This document shows positions 49,305 through 57,522 of a stretch of DNA of 64,000 bases, piece by piece. Below the pieces are notes generated by a model, which was not told the origin of the DNA, did not search any database, and worked only from the letters and a program-made list of their open reading frames with translations. Origin of the DNA: Collimonas pratensis (GTDB lineage: Bacteria > Pseudomonadota > Gammaproteobacteria > Burkholderiales > Burkholderiaceae_D); contig NZ_CP013234.1 in NCBI RefSeq assembly GCF_001584185.1, positions 930,001 through 994,000 on the forward strand, in the 5' to 3' direction. Both the position numbers and the translations under genes were made by a program. The number at the start of each line of letters is the position of its first letter. Position 1 is the first letter of the stretch.

Positions 49305-49850
49305 ATGCAAATTCGAAGTACAGAGATTCCGGATGTCCTGATCATCGAACCCAACGTATTTGGTGATGATCGTGGGTTTTTTTATGAAAGTTTCAATAGT
49401 CGCCGCTTTGCGGAGCTTACGAGCGTCCACATCAATTTCGTACAGGATAATCATTCCAAGTCTGCCAAGAATGTATTGCGAGGCCTTCATTACCAGCTTC
49501 AACAGCCGCAAGGAAAGCTGGTACGAGTCATTTCAGGTGAAGTGTACGATGTTGTTGTTGATATACGCAGGAGCTCGCTTACTTTTGGTCGATGGATTGG
49601 GGTTAAATTATCTGCCGAAAATAAGCGTCAGTTATGGATACCCGAGGGTTTTGCGCATGGTTTTCTTGTTACTAGCGAATCAGCAGAATTCCTTTACAAA
49701 ACCACGGATTATTGGGCCCCCCAATTTGAGCGCAGTATCCGATGGAACGATCCGATTTTAGGAATCGACTGGCCTATTGTTGGGAGTCCGGTGCTTTCGG
49801 AGAAAGATCGGGCCGGCGTGTCGCTGAAGGATGCGGAGGTCTTTGCATGA
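49305..49850 (+). CDS. rmlC: dTDP-4-dehydrorhamnose 3,5-epimerase
   Basis: 181 residues, a cupin. FGDDRGFFYESFN, QDNHSKSAKNVLRGLHYQ (with the catalytic His in RGLHYQ) and PEGFAHGFLV are classic RmlC segments. It acts between RmlB and RmlD. It starts two bases after rmlA and overlaps rmlD by 4 nt. Confidence 0.95.
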   Translation: MQIRSTEIPDVLIIEPNVFGDDRGFFYESFNSRRFAELTSVHINFVQDNHSKSAKNVLRGLHYQLQQPQGKLVRVISGEVYDVVVDIRRSSLTFGRWIGVKLSAENKRQLWIPEGFAHGFLVTSESAEFLYKTTDYWAPQFERSIRWNDPILGIDWPIVGSPVLSEKDRAGVSLKDAEVFA

Positions 49851-50728
49851 AGATCCTTCTTACAGGTAAAACAGGTCAAGTGGGATATGAGCTGGAGCGG
49901 AGCTTGCGCGGGCTGGGGGAGGTTGTTGCACTAAGTCGCGCGCAAATGGATTTAACCAGCATTGATCAAATACGAGATGTTATCCGTGCCATTAAGCCCA
50001 AGCTTATTGTCAATGCCGCGGCCTACACTGCAGTGGATCGGGCGGAGACGGAGTCGGAGCTTGCGATGCTTGTTAATGGCGAGGCCCCTGCCGTAATGGC
50101 GCATGAAGCAAAAAAGCTGGGGGCCGCAATGATTCATTTTTCAACGGATTACGTTTTTGATGGTGAAAAAAAAAGCCCATATACAGAGAGCGATCCTGTT
50201 GGCCCAATAAATGTGTATGGCCATACTAAATGCGCAGGAGAGCAGGCTATTCAGGCTGAGGGCATATCCCATCTTGTCCTGCGTACCAGTTGGGTCTATG
50301 GCACACGTGGCAATAATTTTTTGCTGACGGTGCTGCGCCTTGCGCAGGAGCGCGACGAACTACGTATCGTAAGTGATCAATTCGGTGCTCCGACGTGGTG
50401 TAAGACGATTGCTGATGCCACAGCACATATTGTCGCCCAGAGTATTGCTGCGCCATCGAGCGCTGAATGGTGGCGAGAGCATTCTGGTGTGTATCATCTC
50501 ACTGCCAAAGGGCAGGCAACCTGGTACGAGTTTGCCCGGATGATCCTTGAGTATTGGAGTGTCACAAAAAAAACCAAGCTAATCTCGATAACAACTCAGG
50601 AGTATCCAGTGATAGCTCGCAGGCCAATGTATTCCGTTATGTCGTGTAAGCGATTTGGTGATTTTATGTATGAATTGCCGGATTGGGATAGAGCACTGCA
50701 AGCCTGCTCGGAAAATGTGGAGCTATGA
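49847..50728 (+). CDS. rmlD: dTDP-4-dehydrorhamnose reductase
   Basis: 293 residues. GKTGQVGYEL is the NADPH-binding loop, FSTDYVFDG and the YGHTKCAGE Tyr-x3-Lys motif are typical. It finishes dTDP-L-rhamnose. The ATG at 49847 overlaps the rmlC stop (ATGA); an upstream in-frame start inside rmlC is ignored. Confidence 0.95.
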   Translation: MKILLTGKTGQVGYELERSLRGLGEVVALSRAQMDLTSIDQIRDVIRAIKPKLIVNAAAYTAVDRAETESELAMLVNGEAPAVMAHEAKKLGAAMIHFSTDYVFDGEKKSPYTESDPVGPINVYGHTKCAGEQAIQAEGISHLVLRTSWVYGTRGNNFLLTVLRLAQERDELRIVSDQFGAPTWCKTIADATAHIVAQSIAAPSSAEWWREHSGVYHLTAKGQATWYEFARMILEYWSVTKKTKLISITTQEYPVIARRPMYSVMSCKRFGDFMYELPDWDRALQACSENVEL

Positions 50729-50942
50729 TTAAAGTGCTATAAAAACAACATTTCTATTTTTGATCTAATTTGTATAGCATGTATGTTTAGCTAATAAAAT
50801 TAGCTATTCATCTCGTTGCTAATTGTGCACTTATCCTGGGAGAGCTTTTCAAGCCGAAATTTAAGTAAAAATATAGCACTGCAGGATTGAGGGATTTTTG
50901 GGTGATATGGAATTATGATTTTTCTTGTGAATAAATAATAGT
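50729..50942. other. AT-rich intergenic region with inverted repeat
   Basis: 214 bp between rmlD and the WbpV-like gene. An 8-bp inverted repeat TAGCTAAT-AAA-ATTAGCTA lies at 50788-50806 and may terminate or stabilise the rml mRNA. GC content falls sharply from here to about 52.5 kb. Confidence 0.35.
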
Positions 50943-51893
50943 ATGAATATTTTAGTAACTGGAGCCTCAGGGTTTGTTGGCCGATATTTATGTAAGCATT
51001 TAGATCAAGCTGGCCATCATGTAATCGCTGTAGCTAGACCAGGTAGTCTCCCGATTGAAGGGGCAAAGGTAGAGAAAATTGCATCTAATTTCGATGATTT
51101 TAATTTTGTCGAGGATGTCTTGCCCGGCTGTGATGTTGTTATTCATTTGGCAGGCAGGGCTCATATATTAAAAGATACCTCTGAAGATCCTTTAAATGAA
51201 TTCAGAAGAGTTAATGTAGAGATTACTGAAAAATTAATGTTGAAGGCCGCAAAGTGTGGGGTTCGCCGTTTTATTTTTATTAGTTCAATTGGAGTCAATG
51301 GTAATAGAAATTCCGGACATCCGTTTACCGAAAATGATGTTGAAAACCCTCATGATTTATATGCAATTAGCAAAATAGAAGCTGAGCAAGCGGTCCGGAA
51401 AATTGCTGAGCAGAGTGGGATGGAATACATAATTATTCGTCCAGTATTGATTTATGGACCAAATGCACCGGGAAATTTCGGTCTTTTGCTAAAACTTGCC
51501 TTTAAGAGGCTGCCGCTCCCCTTTCTGTATTTGTCAGCGAAAAGGAGTTTATTGAGCGTATGGAACTTGGTCGATTTTTTGACAGTTTGTGTTAATTGCA
51601 AAAATGTTATCCGGGAAACTTTTTTAATTGCGGATGAACAGACTACAGACTTGGCAGAGATATTTAGAAATTTGGGGGAGGGAATGGGAAAAAAGCAAAT
51701 GATCTTCCCTTTTCCTACAAAAATTCTTATTGCTATATGTAGTTTGTTTCATAAAAAACATTTGTATGATAAATTGAATTCGGAATTGGTTGTTGATGTC
51801 AATAAGGCAAAAAATATGCTCAATTGGAATCCACCCTACAGTACGCCAGAAGCTTTAATTAAAACTGGAAAAGAATATATTTGGACTGAATAA
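50943..51893 (+). CDS. NAD-dependent epimerase/reductase, WbpV-like
   Basis: 316 residues, an extended short-chain dehydrogenase with TGASGFVGRYL (about 6-16), ISSIGVNGN as the Ser/Thr region and YAISK as the Tyr-x3-Lys pair. Its place before a small initiating transferase and a WbpM-like 4,6-dehydratase matches the wbpV-wbpL-wbpM order of Pseudomonas O-antigen loci. There the enzyme reduces the 4-keto intermediate to UDP-QuiNAc or UDP-FucNAc. Very AT-rich codon use (ATA, TTA, AAA) unlike most of the window suggests acquisition. A C4-epimerase role is the main alternative. Confidence 0.72.
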   Translation: MNILVTGASGFVGRYLCKHLDQAGHHVIAVARPGSLPIEGAKVEKIASNFDDFNFVEDVLPGCDVVIHLAGRAHILKDTSEDPLNEFRRVNVEITEKLMLKAAKCGVRRFIFISSIGVNGNRNSGHPFTENDVENPHDLYAISKIEAEQAVRKIAEQSGMEYIIIRPVLIYGPNAPGNFGLLLKLAFKRLPLPFLYLSAKRSLLSVWNLVDFLTVCVNCKNVIRETFLIADEQTTDLAEIFRNLGEGMGKKQMIFPFPTKILIAICSLFHKKHLYDKLNSELVVDVNKAKNMLNWNPPYSTPEALIKTGKEYIWTE

Positions 51894-52453
51894 TGAAAAG
51901 AATTTTTGATTTATTACTAGCTTTGATCGCGTTGATAATTTTAATCATTCCCTTTGTTTTTGTTGCTATAATTGTTAAATTAACCTCGGTAGGTCCGATA
52001 CTTTACTGGTCTGATAGGGTTGGGCGAAGAAATAAGATCTTTAAAATGCCTAAATTTCGCACTATGAGAATTGACACTCCTGCTGTTGCAACTCATTTGC
52101 TGTCGGATCCAAAGAAATTTTTGACACCTGCAGGATCTTTTTTGCGTAAATCAAGTCTAGACGAGTTGCCGCAATTGTGGAGCATTCTTAACGGTGATAT
52201 GAGTTTTGTTGGTCCTCGTCCTGCACTATTCAATCAGGACGATCTTATATTGCTTAGAACAGAAAATGGTATTGATCAATTAGTCCCTGGTTTGACTGGA
52301 TGGGCTCAAATAAATGGCCGTGATGAATTGCCAATTCCTGAAAAAGTAAAGCTCGATATTGAGTATTTGCATCAAAAATCATTATTTTTTGATATTAAAA
52401 TTATATTTTTGACTTTCCTAAAAGTTGTCCGAAGAGATGGTGTCACGCATTAA
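51893..52453 (+). CDS. Initiating phosphoglycosyl transferase (PglC/WbpL-side, small monotopic type)
   Basis: 186 residues, the size of minimal monotopic phosphoglycosyl transferases. An N-terminal hydrophobic helix (about 4-30) ends at a proline kink as in re-entrant helices. [21 protein letters not shown] with the catalytic Asp-Glu pair, and FVGPRPAL follow, then [13 protein letters not shown]. It should transfer a sugar-phosphate, probably the UDP-2-acetamido-2,6-dideoxyhexose of its neighbours, to undecaprenyl phosphate and so start the repeat unit. The ATG overlaps the previous TAA (TAATG). AT-rich. Confidence 0.87.
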   Translation: MKRIFDLLLALIALIILIIPFVFVAIIVKLTSVGPILYWSDRVGRRNKIFKMPKFRTMRIDTPAVATHLLSDPKKFLTPAGSFLRKSSLDELPQLWSILNGDMSFVGPRPALFNQDDLILLRTENGIDQLVPGLTGWAQINGRDELPIPEKVKLDIEYLHQKSLFFDIKIIFLTFLKVVRRDGVTH

Positions 52454-52516
52454 GTCGAATTGTGGTTTGACTCCAATGCATGCATACCTTTTATAGCTAA
52501 TAGCTGAATTGTTGAC

Positions 52517-54450
52517 ATGGTTTCTTTTTTGAATTTATCGCGCCTTCACAAACAATTAATTGCCGCAACTGCGGATTTGATTTTGTTGCCTCTGACATTT
52601 TGTCTAGCAATATGGCTGCGTCACGATGGGCTGAGCATTTGGTTATTACATCAGTATGCATTATTGATTATTTCCGCGCCTTTAATATCAATTCCCATTT
52701 TCATTAAACTAGGTCTATATAGGGCGGTTATCCGATTTATTGACCATAAAATAGTATATGTAGTGGTATTTGGTGTAACGCTGTCTGTGGTCGCTTTGGG
52801 GCCTTGGGTACTTTTACGCAAACAGTGGGTTATTCGCGAGCGGTTTTTGGTATTTATTGGGTTAGCGCAATTTTATATGTGACGGCCAGCAGATTCTTGG
52901 CGCGGGGCTATTTGTTGCGTCTCAGTGGTGTAGGTGGTGTAGTGCCAGTGGCTATATATGGAGCGGGTCAAGCGGGAACACAATTGGCGAGCGCACTTCG
53001 GGCAGGCAATGAATATTTGCCGGTAGCGTTTATTGACGATAAAAAGGAATTGCAACGCGCCACGATTGCAGGCATAAAGGTTTTTCCCGCAGATGATTTA
53101 CCTAATTTGATTGCGCGATTTGGTTTTAAAGAGATATTGCTGGCAATGCCGTCTTTAAGTAAAGTGCAACAGAAGCATATACTCGATCTACTTGAGCCTC
53201 TTAAGGTGAAAATAAAAGTAACTCCTCCAATTAAGAGTCTGATCAATGGTGAGTTGCGCGTGCAGGATATTCGCGAAGTTGAGATTGAAGATTTACTTGG
53301 ACGCGACCCCGTGGAGCCAAATCCCGAGCTGATTTCTGCTTGTATTGTCAATAAGTCGGTATTAGTTACGGGGGCAGGTGGTTCTATCGGATCAGAACTA
53401 TGTCGCCAGATTATTAAACAGCGACCGTCTCGTTTGATTTTGTTGGAAATGTCGGAGTTCGGGTTATACGCGATTGAGCAGGAATTAAGTGAGCTGCAAC
53501 GGAGCCTTGGCTTAAGTATTGAACTCTTGCCGTTCTTGGGTTCTGTGCTGGAAACCGAAAAATGTACGCGTATCATGCGTACATTTTCTGTGGAAACGGT
53601 ATATCACGCTGCAGCCTACAAGCATGTACCGTTGGTTGAGCACAATCCAATTGAGGGAATTCGGAATAATGTATTCGGGACTCTCAGCGTCGCAAAAGCT
53701 GCCATAGCAGCTGGCGTTAAATCATTCGTGTTGATTTCGACGGATAAAGCGGTGCGACCAACAAATGTGATGGGTTCCACGAAGCGTTTTGCCGAATTGA
53801 TTCTACAGGCATTCTCTCGTGTGCAAGCCAAAGGTGCGGCAAAGACAAGGTTCTGTATGGTGCGTTTTGGTAACGTGCTAGGCTCATCGGGTTCAGTTGT
53901 GCCATTGTTTCGAAAGCAAATCATGGCGGGTGGACCAATTACGTTGACTCATCCCGAAATCACGCGATACTTCATGACAATCCCGGAAGCCGCGCAATTA
54001 GTTTTGCAGGCTGGCGCGATGGGACAGGGCGGGGACGTGTTCGTACTGGATATGGGAGATCCGGTAAAGATTATTGATCTGGCTAAACGTATGGTGCATT
54101 TGAGTGGTCTCGAGGTTTTGTCAGATCTGACACCTGAGGGCACTATCGAAATCAACCATGTTGGCTTGCGCCCTGGGGAGAAACTATATGAGGAATTATT
54201 GATTGGCGAAAATGTTGAAGGCACTGAGCACCCATTGATTTTGCGTGCGCAGGAAGTCGAAATTCCATGGCTGGTGTTGGAGGGATTGTTGATCAAGTTA
54301 GAAGATGCATGTGGCAGATTTGCATACGAAGAAGTACGCGCATTACTTGTACAAACCGTTGCAGAGTATACGCCACAGTGCGGAATTGAGGACTTTATCT
54401 GGCGAGCTAAAAAACAATCGATCGATGCGGCTGATGGAATGCTTCATTAA
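52517..54450 (+). pseudogene. wbpM: WbpM/CapD-like nucleotide-sugar 4,6-dehydratase, single frameshift
   Basis: Two frames make up one gene. The first (from 52517) encodes the four-helix membrane part, ending in ...SVVALG; the second continues with YSRAVFGIYWVSAIL and the cytoplasmic domains to 54450. These comprise the CoA-binding-like domain (AIYGAGQAGTQL) and the dehydratase core (LVTGAGGSIGSELC, STDKAVRPTNVMGSTKR). One extra G in GGGG at 52798-52801 rejoins them into a 644-residue protein, close to WbpM. The enzyme converts UDP-GlcNAc to the 4-keto-6-deoxy sugar used by the WbpV-like protein. The second frame alone lacks the membrane part but keeps the catalytic core. True mutation or sequence error cannot be told apart here. 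Confidence 0.88.
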
Positions 54451-54470
54451 TTTTACTTTGCGAGGGTAGT

Positions 54471-54791
54471 ATGGATTTATCGAAATTTTCAATTGTCGAA
54501 TTAAGGGCATTGCAAGATCAGGTCAAGCAAGTGCTGACGGATCTTGAGCAACAAGAACAAGCCAAAGCACGGGAACAGATTTTGGCGATTGCTCACAGTG
54601 CTGGCATCTCTTTACAAGACTTACTCGCTGCGCAAGGGCGCGGCAAGAATGCGACATCTGGCGTCAAGGTCGCTGTGCGTTATCGTCATCCTTCTGACGC
54701 TTTGTTGCAGTGGACTGGGCGCGGTCGCCAACCCAAATGGGTTCAGGAGTGGGTGGCTTCGGGGCAGTCGCTGGACGCAATACGAGTGTAG
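54471..54791 (+). CDS. H-NS family nucleoid-associated protein
   Basis: 106 residues. A helical, charged N-terminal half (about 1-50) for oligomerisation is followed by a C-terminal DNA-binding domain with VKVAVRYRHPSDALLQWTGRGRQPKWVQEW; the GRGRQPKW loop corresponds to the AT-hook-like element that inserts in the minor groove. Such proteins silence AT-rich DNA. It sits 20 bp after the wbpM-like gene at the right part of the AT-rich island. Confidence 0.92.
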   Translation: MDLSKFSIVELRALQDQVKQVLTDLEQQEQAKAREQILAIAHSAGISLQDLLAAQGRGKNATSGVKVAVRYRHPSDALLQWTGRGRQPKWVQEWVASGQSLDAIRV

Positions 54792-54983
54792 TAACCCCGC
54801 ATTTGTCGCTTTGTATATAAACTCGGTTGTCCTCTTGTTTTAATGCGGTAATTGATTTTAGTTAATCACTGATGTTTCGGTATTCAAGAGATCGATATAT
54901 ATATAAATACGTTCGGTACGGTACTCAAGCCCGGTTTTTATTTTTCATTCAGTTAGTGCCATTTTTATTTTCATAACAAATAC

Positions 54984-56372
54984 ATGCTTCCTCTCTCAAA
55001 ATCTATATTCAAAGCCTATGATATTCGCGGTGTAGTAGGCACAACGCTGGATGCTGACATTGCCCGCAAAATTGGGCACGCATTTGGTATCGCTGTTCGT
55101 GACAAGGGCGAGAAAGTAGTGATCATTGGACGTGATGGTCGTGTGTCTGGGCCAGAACTTGCAGCTGCTTTGGCCGCCGGCATACAGGACTCGGGGCTGG
55201 ATGTGCTTGACCTGGGGGTGGTAGTAACACCGATGGTGTATTTCGCCACGCATGTTCTGGATGCACGATCCGGGGTCATGCTCACCGGTAGCCATAATCC
55301 GGCGGATTACAATGGTTTCAAAATGGTGCTTGCAGGTGAAGCGATTTATGGCGACACAATCCAACAATTGTATCAAGCCATTGCACGCGGCAGTGTAGAT
55401 GTTGCAACGGCAGAGCCAATTGGCAGCTACCGTCAATATGACATCAGGGATACTTATCTGCAACGTATTGTCGGCGACACGAAGTTGGCGCGTCCGATGA
55501 AAATTGTGGTCGATTGCGGCAATGGCGTTGCTGGGGCATTTGCTGGTGAATTATATCGTGCGCTAGGTTGCGAGGTAGAAGAGTTGTTCTGCGAAGTGGA
55601 TGGTACTTTCCCGAACCATCATCCCGATCCTGCACATCCCGAAAACCTACAGGATGTGATTCGTGCATTACAGCATTCCAATGCCGAACTTGGCTTGGCT
55701 TTCGATGGCGATGGTGATCGCCTGGGTGTAGTTACCAAGGATGGCCAAATTATTTATCCAGACCGTCAACTGATGTTGTTTGCGGCCGACGTGCTGACGC
55801 GCAACCCTGGCCGCGAGATTCTGTATGACGTCAAATGCACTCGCCATCTGGCACCATGGATAACCGCGCATGGTGGCAAGCCGCTGATGTGGAAAACGGG
55901 GCATTCGCTGGTCAAAGCCAAGATGCGAGAAACCGGTGCACCGTTGGGTGGTGAAATGAGCGGTCACATCTTCTTTAAGGATCGCTGGTACGGTTTTGAT
56001 GATGGATTGTATGCAGGTGTACGATTGCTGGAGTTGCTCAGCCGCGCTGATGATCCATCGGCTGTCTTGAATGCACTGCCGCAATCATCCAGCACGCCGG
56101 AATTACACATGGAGCTGGAAGAAGGTGAGAATTTTGCCCTAATTGAGAAATTACGATCTGAGGCTCATTTCCCGGATGCCAACGATATTATCAAGATAGA
56201 TGGGCTGCGTGTTGAGTATTCGGACGGCTTTGGTCTGGCTAGATCGTCGAATACTACCCCTGTTGTGGTGATGCGTTTTGAGGCCGAATCCGAGCAGGCG
56301 CTGGCGCGCATTCAGGCAGAATTCAAGCGTGTGATTCTTGCCGCAAAACCGGACGCAGTACTGCCTTTTTAA
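54984..56372 (+). CDS. manB: Phosphomannomutase / phosphoglucomutase
   Basis: 462 residues, an alpha-D-phosphohexomutase of the AlgC/ManB type. YDIRG at the start (12-16), the phosphoserine loop TGSHNP with Ser103, and the metal loop DGDGDR at 241-246 are intact; GEMSGHIFF and the C-terminal phosphate-binding domain follow. It makes mannose-1-phosphate for ManC and may also make glucose-1-phosphate for RmlA, so it feeds both precursor pathways in this island. A 192-bp AT-rich gap precedes it. Confidence 0.92.
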   Translation: MLPLSKSIFKAYDIRGVVGTTLDADIARKIGHAFGIAVRDKGEKVVIIGRDGRVSGPELAAALAAGIQDSGLDVLDLGVVVTPMVYFATHVLDARSGVMLTGSHNPADYNGFKMVLAGEAIYGDTIQQLYQAIARGSVDVATAEPIGSYRQYDIRDTYLQRIVGDTKLARPMKIVVDCGNGVAGAFAGELYRALGCEVEELFCEVDGTFPNHHPDPAHPENLQDVIRALQHSNAELGLAFDGDGDRLGVVTKDGQIIYPDRQLMLFAADVLTRNPGREILYDVKCTRHLAPWITAHGGKPLMWKTGHSLVKAKMRETGAPLGGEMSGHIFFKDRWYGFDDGLYAGVRLLELLSRADDPSAVLNALPQSSSTPELHMELEEGENFALIEKLRSEAHFPDANDIIKIDGLRVEYSDGFGLARSSNTTPVVVMRFEAESEQALARIQAEFKRVILAAKPDAVLPF

Positions 56373-56394
56373 TCTCGACATTGGCGGCCAAGGT

Positions 56395-57426
56395 TTGAAT
56401 ATCCTGATCGTCCGCGTCTCCTCCTTAGGGGATGTGGTGCATAACATGCCAATGGTGTCGGATATCCGGCGCCATTTCCCCACTGCGAATATCGATTGGG
56501 TCGTGGAAGAAGGCTACACCAGGCTGGTGCGGATGAATCCCGATGTTCGTCGGATCATCCCTATTGCCTTGCGGCGCTGGCGTAGGAGCCTGCTGTCTGC
56601 GGCGACACGAGCGGAAATTGCAAAATTCAGGAAGCAGCTCAAGCAGGACACCTACGATGTCGTATTCGATACCCAGGGCTTGCTGAAGACCAGCGTCGTC
56701 ATGCGCATGGCGCGCCTGGCGCCCAACGGCCGGCGCATTGGCCTGGCGAATGCGACCGAGGGTTCGGGCTACGAACCGCTGTCGCGCATATTTCATACCA
56801 AGAGTATCAAAGTGGGCTTGCACACGCATGCAGTATTGCGTGCCCGTGAAGTCGCTGCTCAGGCGCTTGGCTACAGCGCCGACGGCACTGCCGATTTCAA
56901 TCTACGTCCTGTTGCCATGAAGCCTGCGGACCTGCCGGCATGGTTGCCGGCCGTGCCGTATGCTGTTTTCTTCCATGGTACGGCGCGCGCCGCCAAACAG
57001 TGGTCCAACGCCAATTGGGTGCGGATTGCCGCCTTGCTTGCGGAGCGCGGCCTACTGGTGCTGCTGCCTTGGGGCAGCGCAGCGGAGAAAAGCAATGCCG
57101 AGCAATTGGCCAGCCAAATGAGTAATGCGCGCGTGCTGCCTAAGTTGCCCTTGATGGAAGCCGTGTTGCTGGCACAGCGGGCCGCTTTGGTGGTCGGTGT
57201 CGATACCGGTTTGACGCATATTGCGGCTGCCTTCAACCGCCCGACCATCGAACTGTACTGTGATTCGCCGCGCTGGAAAACCGAAGGCAATTGGTCGCCG
57301 CAGATCATCAACCTGGGGGAAATCGGCATGCCGCCGACGGTGGAGCAGGTAGCACAGGCAATCGACACGCTGGAGGCATGGGTCGAGTGGCGGAAGGCAG
57401 CAGGAGTCGAACCTACCCGGGAGTGA
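56395..57426 (+). CDS. waaC: Lipopolysaccharide heptosyltransferase I
   Basis: 343 residues from a TTG at 56395, which gives MNILIVRVSSLGDVVHNMP, the normal WaaC start; a start 19 codons upstream would overlap manB and has no family support. GT-B fold of family GT9; FFHGTARAAKQW and VGVDTGLTHIAAAFNRPTI are typical C-terminal motifs. It adds the first heptose to Kdo in the LPS inner core. The last 39 bp, including the stop, overlap tRNA-Sec on the other strand. Confidence 0.9.
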   Translation: MNILIVRVSSLGDVVHNMPMVSDIRRHFPTANIDWVVEEGYTRLVRMNPDVRRIIPIALRRWRRSLLSAATRAEIAKFRKQLKQDTYDVVFDTQGLLKTSVVMRMARLAPNGRRIGLANATEGSGYEPLSRIFHTKSIKVGLHTHAVLRAREVAAQALGYSADGTADFNLRPVAMKPADLPAWLPAVPYAVFFHGTARAAKQWSNANWVRIAALLAERGLLVLLPWGSAAEKSNAEQLASQMSNARVLPKLPLMEAVLLAQRAALVVGVDTGLTHIAAAFNRPTIELYCDSPRWKTEGNWSPQIINLGEIGMPPTVEQVAQAIDTLEAWVEWRKAAGVEPTRE

Positions 57427-57482
57427 CTGGCACCCCCACCGGGTTTGAAGCCCGGCCGCATCACCGGATACGTATGCCTTCC
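57388..57482 (-). tRNA. selC: tRNA-Sec (anticodon UCA)
   Basis: 95 nt including an encoded CCA. The 8-bp acceptor stem GGAAGGCA/TGCCTTCC, discriminator G, anticodon loop CTTCAAA with anticodon TCA inside the stem GGGCT...AACCC, a long variable arm and the T arm GTAGG-TTCGACT-CCTGC fit selenocysteine tRNA. It is followed 40 bp downstream by selB on the same strand. Its 3' part overlaps the end of waaC. Confidence 0.95.
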
Positions 57483-57522
57483 TTGCTGCGCTATCTTATC
57501 CTGATTCACAATTTCTACGCTA

